From: Heloderma charlesbogerti
Lineage: Eukaryota; Chordata; Lepidosauria; Squamata; Helodermatidae
Length of the DNA: 64,000 bases
NCBI GenBank assembly: GCA_026122225.1
Contig: JANEZZ010002671.1
Span: 769,063-833,062, forward strand
Direction: 5' to 3'
Positions within the stretch are counted from its first letter, which is position 1; the number at the start of each line of letters is the position of its first letter. Positions 33,691 through 46,326 of this stretch are shown piece by piece. The notes under the pieces are model-generated. The model saw nothing but the letters and a program-made list of their open reading frames with translations. It was not told the origin of the DNA and did not search any database. A program made the translations under genes and the position numbers.

Positions 33691-36520
33691 TAACCTCTCT
33701 CAGTTCTGCCCTCCAGGGTTCTCAGTCCAGCAGCAGGCAAGACCTGGGGGGCAGGTCGGTGGAGTGTCTATCAGGATTCGATCCCCCTGACCAGGTGCCC
33801 TATCCCACAGTCGGCTGGGTTTGAGTGTGTGTATTTGAAAGTGGGTGCCCGGGACAGAATTGGGATTCTGTTGGTGTACTGACTACCCCGCTGCTCCTTT
33901 CCTGAGCTAGCCAGGGTAGTCTCGGGGTGGTGTTGGAGACCCCTCGGTTTGTTGTGCTGGGGGATTTCAACATCCACGCTGAGGCTGCCCTGTTGGGAGC
34001 GGCTCAGGACTTCATGTCCACCATGACAACCATGGGTCTGTCCCAGAAGGTATCTGGCCCCACCCATGCTGCTGGGCACTCTATGGACCTTGTTTTCTGT
34101 GTTGGATAGGGTGACAGTGATTTGAGACTGGAGGAACTCTCTATAGTTCCATTGTCATGGACAGATCACTACCTGATGGGGTTTAGACTTCCTGGCACTC
34201 GGAACCTCTGCAGGGGTGAAGGGCCGATTAAGATAGGCCTCCCCAGGAGGCTGATGGATCTGAATGGTTTCCTGACGGCTCTTGAGGAGTTTCCTGTTGC
34301 CTCAGCAAGTGATTCTGTCGAAGCGCTGGCTGATCTCCGGAATGAAGAAATGACCAGGGCTGTGGACACAATTGCTCCTGAGCGTCCTCTCTCACAAAGT
34401 GGAGCTGCACCAGCACCCTGGTTTTCTAGGAAGCTGGCGGTGATGAAACGAGTGAGAAGACGACTAGTGACGTTGGCAGGAAACTCTGAGTGAATCTGAT
34501 CGAACACGGGCTAGAGCCTATTTGAAGGCTTGCTCTGTGGCAATATGGGCAGCAAAGAAAATATTTCTTTCTGCCACTATTGCATCTGCAAAGAGCTGTC
34601 CAGTGGAGCTGTTTCGAGTGGTCAGGGGTCTTTTACACACCAACCTGCAAGAGAATAATTTAAACCTCTCAACAGCCCACTGTGAACAATTTGGTCAGCA
34701 CTTTGCAAACAAAATCTCTCAGATCCGCTCTGTCTTGGACATTATAGTTGGTACAGACCCAGTGGATGTAACTTTGGCACCTGCTTGTCCAGTGTTGTTG
34801 GATACTTTTCAATTTGTACAGCCTGAGGACGTGGCCAGGATCTTGGGAGAGGTGAGAGCCACCACGTGTAAAAAGCAGCCAGAGGTGGACTGGCTGAGTG
34901 GGTAAGTGGAGTGGTTAATGCCTCCCTTAAGCAAGGCAGAGTTCCAGCCTGCCTGAAGGAGGCAGTGGTGAGACCTTTGTTAAAAAAAGCCCTCCCTGAA
35001 CCTCACCATATTGGATAATTATTGGCCAGCCTCCAATATTCCATTTCTGGGCAAGACCTTGGGGCGAGTGGCCTCCCAACTCCAGGGATTCCTGGATGAG
35101 ACAGATTATCTAGATCCATTTCAATCTGTCTTCAGACCCAGATATGGGACAGAAACAGCTTTGGTCGCCTTGGTGGATGACCTATGCCGGGAATTAGACA
35201 GGGGGAGTGTGTCCCTGTTGGTTCGGCTGGACCTCTCAGCAGCTTTCGATACCATTGACCATGGTACCCTTCTGGGCTGCCTTGGTGAGATGGGACTTGA
35301 AGGCACTGTTTTACAGTGGCTCCATTCCTTCTGGGAGGGGTGGACCCAGAAGGTGGTACTGGGGAACTTCTGTTCGACTCCCTGGGCATTGGCTTGTGGA
35401 GTTCCTCAGGGTTCTGTTTTGTCCCCTATGCGATTTAACATATACATGAAACCACTGGGAGAGGTTGTCCGGAATTTTGGGGTTCGGTGTCACCAGTACG
35501 CTGATAACACCCAACATCCATCTAATTCCAAGGAAGCTGTAATGGACTGGATGAGGGCAAACAAATTGAAGCTTAATCCAGACAAGACAGAGGTGCTCCT
35601 GGTCAGTCAAAAGGCAGATCAGGGAATAGGGATTTAGCTTGTGCTGCATGGGGTTACACTCCCCATGAAGACAGAGGTTTGCAGCTTGGGTGTACTTCTG
35701 GATTCAGTCCTGAGCCTGGATGCCCAGGTCTCAGCGGTGGCCAGGAGTGCATCTGCAGTTAAAGCTTGTGCGCCAGCTGCGCCCGTTCCTTGAGATGTCT
35801 GATTTGGTCACAACAACACGTGCCTTAGTTACATCCCATTTGGATTACTGTAACGCGCTCTACGTGGGGCTGCCTCTGAAGAGTGTTCGGAAACTTCAGC
35901 TGCTCCAAAGAGCTGCTGCCAGACTGCTGGCTAAAGGGAGCATACAACTCTCCTGCTAAAACAGCTCCACTGGCTCCCAGTCTGTTTCCGGGCACAATTC
36001 AAAGTGCAGGTCATGTCCTCTGAAGCCCTATACGGCTCGGGTCCAGGTTATCTGAAGGACCCTATGAGCCTACTTGTGCCCTGAGATCTTCAGGGGAGGC
36101 CCTTCCCACCATCCCGCCACCATCACAGGCACGTCTGGTGGGAACGCAGGAGAGGGCCTTCTTGGTGGCTGCCCCAAGACTCTGGAACGCCCTTCCTAGG
36201 CAAGCGAGAGTGGCACCCTCCTTGATAGGCTTTCGCAGGCATATAAAAACTTTTTTGTTCCAGCAGGTCTTTGGGGATAGCTAGTCTGAACCTGTGAGAA
36301 TATGACGGATGGATACTATGGTTATATTTATTGTTGTCTTTTATCATTTTGATATTTTATACAATTTTAATACTATTGACGATTTAATTATATTTTTAAC
36401 TTCTGTATACTTCTATTTATAGGTTTTAATTGTACAAGTCTTAATGTTGTAAAGCCGCTTTGAGTCCCAGTATTGGGAAAAAGGCAGGTTATAAATATAA
36501 TATAATCAACAATAATAAGT
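33691..36520 (+). mobile_element. L2 LINE copy 2
   Basis: Endonuclease to 3' tail on the plus strand, in broken frames. It starts near the 5' endonuclease and ends gccgctttgagtcccagt ... aaggcaggttataaatataa at 36,449-36,510. Its 3' tail differs from L2 copy 1, so it is another L2 subfamily. The tail matches that of the two SINEs. Confidence 0.9.
33927..35959 (+). pseudogene. L2 ORF2 remnant (copy 2)
   Basis: Frames in order: RFVVLGDFNIHAEAALLGA with GPTHAAGHSMDLVF (33,927-34,109); WTDHYLMGFRLPG (34,122-34,493); FLSATIASAKSCPVELFRVV (34,522-34,905); RT core 35,011-35,637 with FQSVFRPRYGTETALVAL, LDLSAAFDTIDHG (motif A), GVPQGSVLSPMRFNIYMK (motif B) and HQYADNTQHP, where the YADD catalytic pair reads YADN; then 35,720-35,959. 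At least five frame breaks. Confidence 0.9.
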
Positions 36521-36654
36521 TAACTCCTGGAAACAAAATTCCAGACAGCCGTTAATGAATCTGTCAGGAAGAACAGAGAGCGGAATAAAACAATTCTTAA
36601 AATTAGCAAAGAAACAACTGGGAGAAGAAGTCGAGACTGGAGGGATGGCTGTAT

Positions 36655-37793
36655 CAAAAGAAGACTAATTAACAACACTCAAACAAGATTTATTGACTGC
36701 CTGGAAGGAAATACTGGAAGATAAATTGGAGCAATTGCAAGAGAGGATGAAAGAAACAGAAGCAGCAGTTTCAGAAAATGCACACATACTCAATGCACAT
36801 GAGGTACAAATTAAATCTTTAAGAAAGCGAATTGAAGAGAATAGCTTAAAATATGAAGATCTGTCCAACAGAAATTGTAGGAAAAATGTGTGTATTCATG
36901 GAATTATGGAGACTGCAGAATGAGAATCTGTTAAAAAATTTATAGTAAAATGGCTCACAGAACTACTTCCTGCATGTAAAATACAGATGGACGATCTTGA
37001 AAGAGCTCATTGGGAACTAGGACCCAAAAGAGCCAGTGTAGTGTAGTGGTGAGAGTGATGGACTGGGAGCCGGGAGATCCGGGTTCTAGTCCCCACTTGG
37101 CCATGGAAGCTCACTGGGTGACTTTGGGCCAGTCACAGACTCTCAGCCCAACCTACCTCACAGGGTTGTTGTTGTGAGGATACAACGGTGAGGAGGAGGA
37201 TAATGTAAGCCGCCTTGAGTTCCTTGCGAGAGGGAGAAAGGCGGGGTATAAATGCAATAAATAAATAAATAAAAAGGTTAGAAACAAGTATTCCACGAGA
37301 TATTATAATCGGTTTTGTAAACTAAAAAGAAATTATCTTTTCTAAAGGAAAAGATAATGAAAGAAATACGGCTAATGAAAGAAATAAAGTATATGGACAT
37401 GCCTGTGGTGTTTTTACAAGACTTAGCCCCAGAGATGCTACAGAAAAGGAAAAATCTAGGTGCATTCACAAGAAACTTCGGGAAGAAGGAATTAAATATT
37501 TCTGGGGCTTCCCTTTCAAATGGCGAATAATACATAAAGGGAAAACTTGTCTGGTAACAACCAAATCTGGGATCAAGGGACTGTTCCGAGAGTTGAAGAC
37601 AGAAATCCCAGAAGAAGAAAAAGGGGAAGAAAGGACTGCAGATGACCAGACAGATGTTTCAGATGGCGAGGGGGAGGAAATATGGTGGCAGACTACAAGC
37701 ATAAGAGGAAATAAGAAAGAGAAAAAGATAGCAAATGTTTCTACCAGAGAGTTACAAGAGCGGTCACGAAGGAGAAAACAAGGAAAGGAATAA
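36655..37793 (+). pseudogene. L1 ORF1 remnant (copy 1)
   Basis: A coiled-coil stretch (EDKLEQLQERMKETEAAVSE, then LRKRIEENSLKYEDLSNRN) leads into an RRM-like KNVCIHGIMETAE, broken by TGA at 36,921. The frame is interrupted by a SINE at 37,031-37,273. It resumes KRLETSIPRDIIIGFVN, an in-frame stop, and the C-terminal domain REEGIKYFWGFPFKWRI with an acidic tail. Typical L1 ORF1p order: coiled coil, RRM, C-terminal domain. Confidence 0.85.
37031..37273 (+). mobile_element. tRNA-derived SINE with L2-like 3' tail (copy 2)
   Basis: tagtgtagtggtgagagtg (A-box region), ggttctagtcc (B box), a body with ccatggaagctcactgggtg, then taagccgccttgagttcc ... aaaggcggggtataaat and (AAAT)n. It lies inside L1 ORF1. 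The tail (37,204-37,252) is nearly that of L2 copy 2 at 36,449-36,496. Confidence 0.92.
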
Positions 37794-37981
37794 ATATGGA
37801 TTGAACCATAAACAGGAGGAGATGAAATAATTATCGGCAAAAAGGAAAAGAAAAACAAACAAACCGAGGGCGAGGGAATCTAAGACAGGGAGCCAGCTTA
37901 TGAAGAAATAAGTTGGCTCACCACCCCAGAGAGGATAAGGAAGTTTAGTTATCCTCTCATACTGTTCCAGTCTTGCTCTTG

Positions 37982-38007
37982 GTGTGTGTGTGTGTGTGTG
38001 TGTGTTT
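37982..38007. repeat. (TG)n microsatellite
   Basis: Uninterrupted GT run of about 25 bp between L1 ORF1 and ORF2. Confidence 0.95.
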
Positions 38008-38349
38008 CTGTCTCACAACTTTTCTCTCTAAATTTTTAAATTTGTCTAAATACCCTGTATGTATGTACAGTATTGTGTATTTAAGTGAGTATTGTGACAC
38101 TATAGTGATAAGCTTTGGAGATAAGATAGGGAGGAGGAAATTAAAAAGAACTGAAGGAGACACTGGCTCCTGGAAGCAGGAGCAAAGAACCTTTCAGGAA
38201 GAGGGGATGGGGGGGATTGGGAAGGATCAGAAATAAGGAATAAGGGAAGTAACAGGCAGCTTTTAGGAGAAAAGAGACGGAGAAGTGCAAGGGAAAGGTG
38301 AAAAACAAGAAAGAGAAAGAAAAAAGAATAGGAAAAAAGAAAAGAAAAC

Positions 38350-41300
38350 TTCAAATAAATATGGTACAGTGTACATCTCTGAATATAAGAGAAGGGGGTT
38401 GGGTAAAACAAACTCGAATGTATACATTAATATCTGAAATAAAGCCCGAGATATTATTTTTGCAAGAACTTCATAAACCAAAGACAAACAGCAGGATATT
38501 GGGCAGCAGACAATGTGGGCATAAATTATTAGCTCCAGGATCTAGAAGAGCAAGAAGGGGTAGGGATATTAATTAATAAGGAGATAAATTTTCAATTAAA
38601 AAGAATGATGAAAGATAAAAGAGGAGATATATATTTGTAGAGGGGATATATAATAATAAAGAGTTAATAACATTGGCATCATTATATAGTCCTAACACGA
38701 ATCAATTAAATTTTCTACAGAAGATTTTAGCTATGGTTAACAGATTCTCAAAATCAGAAAAAATCATTGCAGGAGATTTAAATTGGAATCTGCAGGGGGC
38801 AATGTGAATGGGCAATATGAAATGAAGAACAATGTTAAAGCAGGACCGAAGAGTATCCTGGTATATGGAAATTTTGAAAAAATACGATATTTACAATGCT
38901 TGGATAAAAAAACCCTAATGACTATAGTCATACATATTTTTCAGAAGTATATAAAAGTTTTAGTAGGTTGGATAAAATTTTAATGACAAACTTTTTTTTT
39001 TTTTTTTACAAAGCCTTAAAAAATGGAAATTGTACAAATAAAAGTAACAGACCATGCCCCAATCAAAATGTATGTAAAGATGGACCAAGAAATTAAAAGG
39101 AATTATATATGGAGATTGAATCCCATATTAATAACTAAGGAAGATATTAAAGCTAGGATAAAAAAGAATACAGAAAGATATTTTGAAGAAAATAAAACAG
39201 GGGAAACAGCAGAAACAATTAGATGGGAAGTGGGCAAGGCAACAATAAGAGGGGTATGTATAAAAGAGCTAAATTTAATTTAAAAAAGGGATAAGGAGAA
39301 GAAGACACTGGATCAAGAAATTAACAGATTAATGGAGTAGTACAAGTATACCGGTCAGATTAGAATTAGAAAAGAAATGGAAAAATTGAGGAAAGAAAGA
39401 GAGGCATTAGAAATAAATAAAAAATGACAGACATGCTGTATGTCTAACAAAGGTGCTTTGTGTGAAAAAGCTCAAAACTGTTGGCGAACAGAGTCCAGAA
39501 AAAGAGAACTAAGAACAGAATTGTTGCTTTGAATACAAAAGAAGGAATTAAAACATATGATCAAAAGGAAATGGGAAAATTATTACAAAATTATAATAAA
39601 GATCTTTATGAATGGAAACAGATAAAAATAAAGAAGATTCAGGAATATCAAGACACAACAAAAATACCCCCACTAAAAGAAGTTCAGAAACAATTTTTAG
39701 TAGCTGAGATAGGAGAAGACGAGATTAAAGAAGCTATAAAGGAATTACAAAATAATAAATCGCCAGGCCGAGATGGGTTTACAGGTGAATTTTATAGAGC
39801 ATTTGTGGATGAGTTGGTGCCACAGCTGAAGAAATTATATCGGGAAATACAAGAGGGGGCCCCACTCCCAAAAACAGACACAAGCTATAATAACATTGAT
39901 AGCCAAATTAAACAAAGATAAATATAACCTGGACTCCTATAGACCAATATCTTTACTGAATGTGGATAAGATATTTACTAAAATATGGGCAAAACGCCTG
40001 AAATAAGTTATTAGTGATTGTATAGGTTCAGATCATTATGTTTTTTTTAAAAATAGGTTTATTGCAGATCCAATTAGGAAGGTATTTAATATGATTAATA
40101 TTTGCAAGAGAAGAAAGATTCCAGTTGTAATAATGAGACTTGATCTTTACAAGGCATTCGATACGGTTAATCCAAAATTTATATTAAGTCTGCTAAATAA
40201 GTATAATTTGGGGAGTAGGTTTAAACATATAATAGAGGCGATATATGTACAAACAATAGCAAAAATAAGGTACAGTAGATTAGAGAAAGAAGAAATAAGG
40301 TGTAATTCCAGAACAAGGCAAGGGTGCCCCCTTTCACCACTTCAGTTTACAATGGTAATTGAGTTTCTGGCTGACAGAATCAGGAGTAATAAGGATATTA
40401 AAGGAATACTCATAGGCAAGAGAGAATTTAAACCAAACCTATATGCAGATGACATTTTATTTACATTAGGAAATTCAGAAAAGGGAATAAAGGAACTGAT
40501 GAGAGAATTAAAAGAATTTCAACAGGTGGCAGGACTTCAAGGACTAAATTCAAAGAAATCTGATTTGATGTGTCTGAATATAGGGCCACAAGAACAAATA
40601 GAAATTTCAAAAATGACAGGTATTCCCTTAGTAACAAAAGCATTTAGATATTTAGGACTTCAAGTCCCTAAAAGACAGAAGAATGTGCTGAAACTAAATT
40701 CTGGGAAGTTATGGAAGGAAATAAAGAATGACATAGCCTGATGGGGCTTAAATATACATTTAACACTTTCTGATCGGATTATGACTATAAAAATGATGGT
40801 TTTATCTTTAATGTGCTTCCACAAGAAATTTCATTTAAAAGGTTTAAAACATGGCAAAACAGCATAGAAAAAGTTATTTTTAAGACTAAAAGGCCATGAA
40901 CAGCAAAGGTTTTCAGATATAGATCTATGCAAGAAGGAAGACAGGGTATACCACATTTAAAAACATATTATGATGCATACCAATTAAGACATATGTTACC
41001 AATAATGAAGGAAGGGGCAAGGGTAAACTGGATAGAAACAGAAAGGGAATTGATGGGATTAAAGGAAGAGGAATTACAAAATATGTTTTAGATTAAAAAG
41101 TATATAAAAACAAATAAGAAATAACAGAAGTACAATAAACAGGTTATTAAAAGCATGAAACTTCAGGAAAGAGAAACTAATGCTGGGGTTTCTCCATTAA
41201 TACCGATTTGGGCGCACCCAGAGTTTGATATAAAAGGGAAAGCAGTGGGGAAAAATAAGTTGAAAGCAGAATCCTGTAACACAAGAAATATGGAATAATT

Positions 41301-41990
41301 GTGTACAAAGTATGGGAATGTCATGGTTAGTATGGATGCAAATCAGTAAATTTTTAAGAATTACGAGGATTAGAAGGCAAAGTATAAGAGATTTAACAGA
41401 ATGGGGAAAATGTGTGGATAATTATCAGTTATGAGATAAATAACCCAAATATATAAAATTCTGATAAAGCAAGAGATAAGACAGAATGTAACAATAAAGC
41501 AGATATGGGAAAGAGATGTTGATGAGCAGATAGAAGAAGAAGACTGGAAGCAAATTTTAGATAGACTTCCCCTTCCACCAAAATAAAGAAGGTGGATTAA
41601 AGTTGGTTCAGAAGTGGTATTTGACACCAGTGAAGTCAGCAAAAATGAATAAGAATCTATCACCTTTGTCTTGGAGAGGATGTGGAATTAACAGTACTCA
41701 CATACATATGTAGTGGGAATGTAGGAGGGTTAGAAAATTATGGGACAAGATATTTCAAGAAACAGAAAGAACTACTGATCAAGAGATTTGTAAAACACCA
41801 GAATTAAATTTACTGAATATGTTTGTAAAAGAAAATAAGAGATTAGAGAAAGAAACATTAACTGGTTTCTTATTGACAGTTGCAAGGCAATTAATAATTG
41901 CAAGTAATTGGAAGCCAGAATGCTGACAATATCTTTATGGAATAAGAAAATATGGGACATGACAATAAATGAAAAGTTGACCAAGAAGAC
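38350..41990 (+). pseudogene. L1 ORF2 remnant (copy 1)
   Basis: Endonuclease start SLNIREGGWVKQTRMYTLIS and PEILFLQELHKPK (38,360-38,480), then many breaks. RT: IKELQNNKSPGRDGFTGEF (39,740), IMRLDLYKAFDTVNPKF (motif A, 40,130), RTRQGCPLSPLQFTMVIEF (motif B, 40,310) and NLYADDILFTLG (motif C, 40,435) in the frame 40,091-40,741. A T-run at 38,992-39,008 and several stops show it is dead. Confidence 0.9.
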
Positions 41991-41999
41991 TTCCCCAGA

Positions 42000-44900
42000 A
42001 TAAGGACGGGGGAGTGCCCCGAGTTTTATACTTGGGGCCCAAGTACAGTCATGGTATTTTTTAGAAGTATTATTTTGTTTTTGACCATCAGAGTAGTACA
42101 GTTAGTTGGTAAAGAGGGTGAGCAAAGGGTCACAAGGAGTAAACGTATTTTATCTTCAGCACGCTGCGAAGGGACAATGGACTTACTGAAGAGGAGGGCC
42201 ACGGCCAGGACTGAAACCCACGCAAGGAGTAGAAGGCCAAAGAGCAAATTTCTAACAAGGGGATGTCTATGCCGCTGATTAAATTTATAACACTTAATGT
42301 TAAAGGCATGGGGGACAAAATAAAATGGGCTAGAATTACTCAATACTTTACCCCCAGATTGTTTTTTGCAAGTAATTCACAAGGCAGATCTAAAAACCTC
42401 ACTACTGCAAAATAAATAGTTTGGTAAACAATTCCTAGCCCAAAAGCCAGGGGAGCAGGCATAGTGTTAGCGGATAGCCTGGATTTCAGACCTGGCCACA
42501 TTCTAAAGGACAAAGATGGAAGATTTATCTTTGTAGAGAGTGTACGGAATGGTAAAATAAATCTAACTTTGGGGGCTATTTATGCACCAAATGTGGGACA
42601 AAAAAAGTTTATAAGTATGGTCTCGAGAAAGATGGAAAAATGTATGAAGGATGAATTTAGAATAGGGGGAGATTTAAATTCGAACATCAGAGGTATGTCA
42701 CACAGGGACCTGACTGCTCCAAAGTGGAAGAGGAAATTTCAAAATGCAAAAGAATTTAAAAAGTGGCATGAGCAACTCACTCTGCTACGACTGTTAAGAG
42801 ATAGGGGGATCGTGGATGTTTGGAGTGAGTGCAACCCTAGAGATAAGTTTCACGTTTCAGTCATCGAGATTTCAGACCCTAAGTCGTATACACTTTATTT
42901 TAACCCCCAAATCCTTATTACAGACGGTTCGATCAACCCATATTGGAATTAGTAAAATAACAGACCACGCTCTGGTGGCAGTAGAACTGGCTTTGGACCC
43001 GGACCCCTGCCCCACCAAAGCACACCAACTTGGTCCTTTAGCCCATTATTAATTGCAAATGAGACTATTTGAGAAAGAATTCAGGAGGCGCTCACACAAT
43101 ACTTTAATGATAATTCCACTCCAGGAATTCTAAATAGCCTCCTCTATGAAGTAATGAAACCCGTTATAAGAGGGGTTGCCATTAGGGAGAAGGCATGGTT
43201 AAAAAGGCAGGTCTCAAAAAGGAGTAAATATCTAGAATTATCAATAGCAGATCTATCCTCACAATACGCACAAACAGGCTCTAGGTACCTATATAAGCAA
43301 ATTGAAGCTAAGGGGAAAGAGCTGGAGGTATTAGAGACAAATCAGACAACGCTTAGTCTCCTGTATTTGAAACAGAAGTTTTATGAATGGGGGCGGGGGG
43401 ATTCTTGGATGATGGCAAGAAGATTACAAAAGAAAAGAGTGAGAAATCAGATATTAAGTATCCTGGCAGCAACAGGGGAACATATATATAATACTCAAAA
43501 AATCTGTAAAGAGTTTGCAGTTTTTTATAAGGCATTATATCCTTGCCTCCCCCAGCACGTCTCCAATTTATTTTAGATTCAATTAACTTGCCATGGTTAG
43601 CGGAGGAGGATAGAAGGCTGATGGACTCTCCTATTCTAAATGAAGAGGTCAGTGAAATAACTAAAAATTTAAAGGACGTAAAAATGCCTTGTCCAAACGG
43701 ATTCACTACAAATTTTTATAAAACTTATAAGGACATGCTGACACCCTATTTAACTGCAGTATTTAATGATGTCCTAGGAGGGGCACCCCTCCCATCAACA
43801 TGGTGACAGTCTGGCATAGTGGTAATTCCAAAACCATACAAGGACTCTGCTTTGATTGAATCATACAAGCCAATCTCTTTACTAAATGTAGATTATAAAA
43901 TTTTTACAATGGTACTTACAAACCAGATGAAAATCTTTATAACAAATTACATACATTTGGACCAAACACGATTTGTCCCCAAGCATCAAATACCCAACCT
44001 AATTAGGAGACTATTAACTATAACTAAATACAGTAAAACAACTTCATCCCCATTAACCATTTTGGCATTAGATATATTCAAAGCTTTTGACTGCGTAGAA
44101 CCTGCATTCCTAATCAGTACGATGGGCAAATTTGGGTTCGGCATAAAATTTACGCACATCTTAGAGCAAATCTATTTCCACTCAGAAGCAAAACTGAGAA
44201 TAAATAATTATGACTCAGTTCCAATAACCATCCAACGTGAAACAAAACAAGGATGCCCATTGTCACCACTCCTATTCACATTGGTACTAGAACCCTTAGC
44301 AGATAAAATCCATAAAGAACTAGATCAATATGGGGTGAGGATAAACTCACATGATAAGCCTTTATGCGGACAACAGTGTCGTAAATACAGAAAAGCCGAT
44401 AGTAGCTGCAGCTAAACTTAAATTCATTCTGGTTGATTCTGCACATGCGGCAGGCAATAGTTGACTACGCGTCAACTATTCAAAATCAGAGGCCATATTT
44501 TTCAATATAGCATCAAAAATACAACGCCAATTCTCTGATCTGATGGAGCTCCCAGCGGTCTATACTATGTTTCGTTATCTAAGGATACAAGTTACACAAA
44601 ATCTAAACAAATTATACAAAGCAAATTATAGAAAGGTCTGGAAAGATATTAACACGGGCATAAGGCAATGGAGGCTAATGAAGCTCTCTGTAAGGGATAG
44701 ACTGATGGCAGTAAAGATGACAGTCCTCCCTCGCTTTATGTTCCTTTTCGGGACACTCCCAGTTTATATCCCTCAGAAGCATTTAAATAAATGGCAGAAA
44801 AAAATTAATTTCTTTATTTTTGCTACAAAACGCCCAAGGATTAGAGCAGCTCTACTCCACCTGCAAGCACAACAGGGGGGATGGGGGATACCAAACTGGC

Positions 44901-46326
44901 AACTCTATTACGATGCTTGTCAACTTCAGCAGGCAATCCCCATTATTTTAAGAGATGAGGGAAAGCAATGGGTTTCAATGGAAAACACAGAGATAAAGGG
45001 AATACTGTTAAGCGATCACCTATTGCTAAGAAACAAAACTAACTTTAGGCGCCTAGTTGAGAAAAGGTTTACACAAACCACTTGCCAGTGCTGGACAAGG
45101 TGGGCAGCGAAATTGTCTCCGAGGACATCGCCACTACTCCCAGTGGAAAGTCACCTTAATTTCTGTAATAAGACCAGGTCATATGATCTCGCTGAATGGA
45201 AAGAAAGAGGGCTCAATCGGTTGTATCGATTTTATGAGGAGGGTCAACCAATAAAAATGGAGGCTTTAAAAGAAAAGTTGGGTAACGTAACCTTGCCCTG
45301 GCTTTTGAGCTGCCAACTTCGGTTCTTTTTGAGTTCCCCTATGGTGAAAAAGGAGGCCACTAGAAGCTTAACTATGTTTGAAAAACTAATGGTGGGGAAC
45401 TCAGGAGCGATCTGGGGATTTATTTCTGTAACATAAAAACAGTTCCTGCACTCCACGTTTGATTTAACCACTCCACAAAAAACTTGGTGGAACTTTAAAC
45501 TGGAACTTTAAAGTAGATGGCTATGACTGGCAACACCGATGGGACAAGCCTCCATATAAATCAATATCAGCTCGAACTAGAGAGATGTCACTGAAAATAG
45601 GTCTGACTCCAAGGCATCTCTCACTTATGACACACCCAATTTCTTCTCAGTGTTGGAGGGGGTGCCAGGAGTCAGGAATGTACCGGCACATGTGGTGGGA
45701 TTGTGCAGACGTCCAGCCATTCTGGCGGGCAGTGGCCGCAGAGATTGGCCATATTACAAACCAAAATATCCCACATACGCCAGGTTTAGCAGTATTAGAT
45801 TTGTATATGCGGGAGGCCAGGGATTTAAACGATAAGGAGCTGATTACTCATTTACTGGTAGCTGCTAGATCCACGATAGCTAGGTTTTGAAAAGGATTCA
45901 CCTTCCAGGGATTAGATTGTTGGTATGCCACAGTCTGGCAAATTGCCATAATGGAAAAAATACTGCATAAGTTGAAGGTAGCCAGGGGTCAAAGTAAACA
46001 TGATTCATTTTATGTGATATGGTTTGACTTTATTGCAAATATGAACAGAACAGAACATCAATATTTGATTCCCTCGTAATATAAAACCCTATGGCTCTTA
46101 TAAGGAAGAAAATAGATGAAGAATAATCCAGTCTCTCTCTGATAAAATACTTTGTCGCACCGATAAGAATTACCTGTGGCCTCTGTTTACCCATTAAAAT
46201 ATAAGTATATGGTAAGAAGATGTAATTCTGATGGAAGTACTTTTATTTTAGTTTTGATTTCGGTTTGGTTCTGTTTTATTTTGCATTGTTAATATTTCTG
46301 AAATTCAATAAAACATTTGGAAAAAA
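42000..46326 (+). mobile_element. L1 LINE copy 2
   Basis: Abuts L1 copy 1 and belongs to a different L1 lineage. ORF2 begins KFITLNVKGMGDKIKWARIT near 42,275. The 3' end has gaaattcaataaaacatttg with AATAAA at about 46,308. ORF1 is nearly absent, so it is 5'-truncated. Confidence 0.9.
42270..45890 (+). pseudogene. L1 ORF2 remnant (copy 2)
   Basis: Endonuclease LGAIYAPNVGQKKFISMV and IGGDLNSNIRG (42,464-42,952), linker LKRQVSKRSKYLELSIADL, RT SYKPISLLNVDYKIFTMVL, ILALDIFKAFDCVEPAF (motif A), RETKQGCPLSPLLFTLVLEP (motif B). The motif-C YADD is lost by frameshift near 44,370 (CGQQ in frame). A 297-codon frame 44,543-45,436 carries the thumb and C-terminal part, and 45,585-45,890 the CWRGCQESGMYRHMWWDC Cys/His region. 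Confidence 0.9.

Larger units (their letters stand above)
36521..41990 (+). mobile_element. L1 LINE copy 1 (with SINE inserted in ORF1)
   Basis: Two-ORF L1 layout. ORF1 region 36,640-37,793, gap with a TG repeat, then ORF2 from 38,350 with endonuclease, RT and the C-terminal Cys region near 41,690-41,720 (MWWECRRV-like in frame). AT-rich, as is usual for L1. It lies directly after L2 copy 2. Confidence 0.9.

Noticed and set aside
37031..37100. A tRNA gene
   Set aside because: A- and B-box-like words are present but no cloverleaf, and a LINE-type tail follows; it is a SINE.
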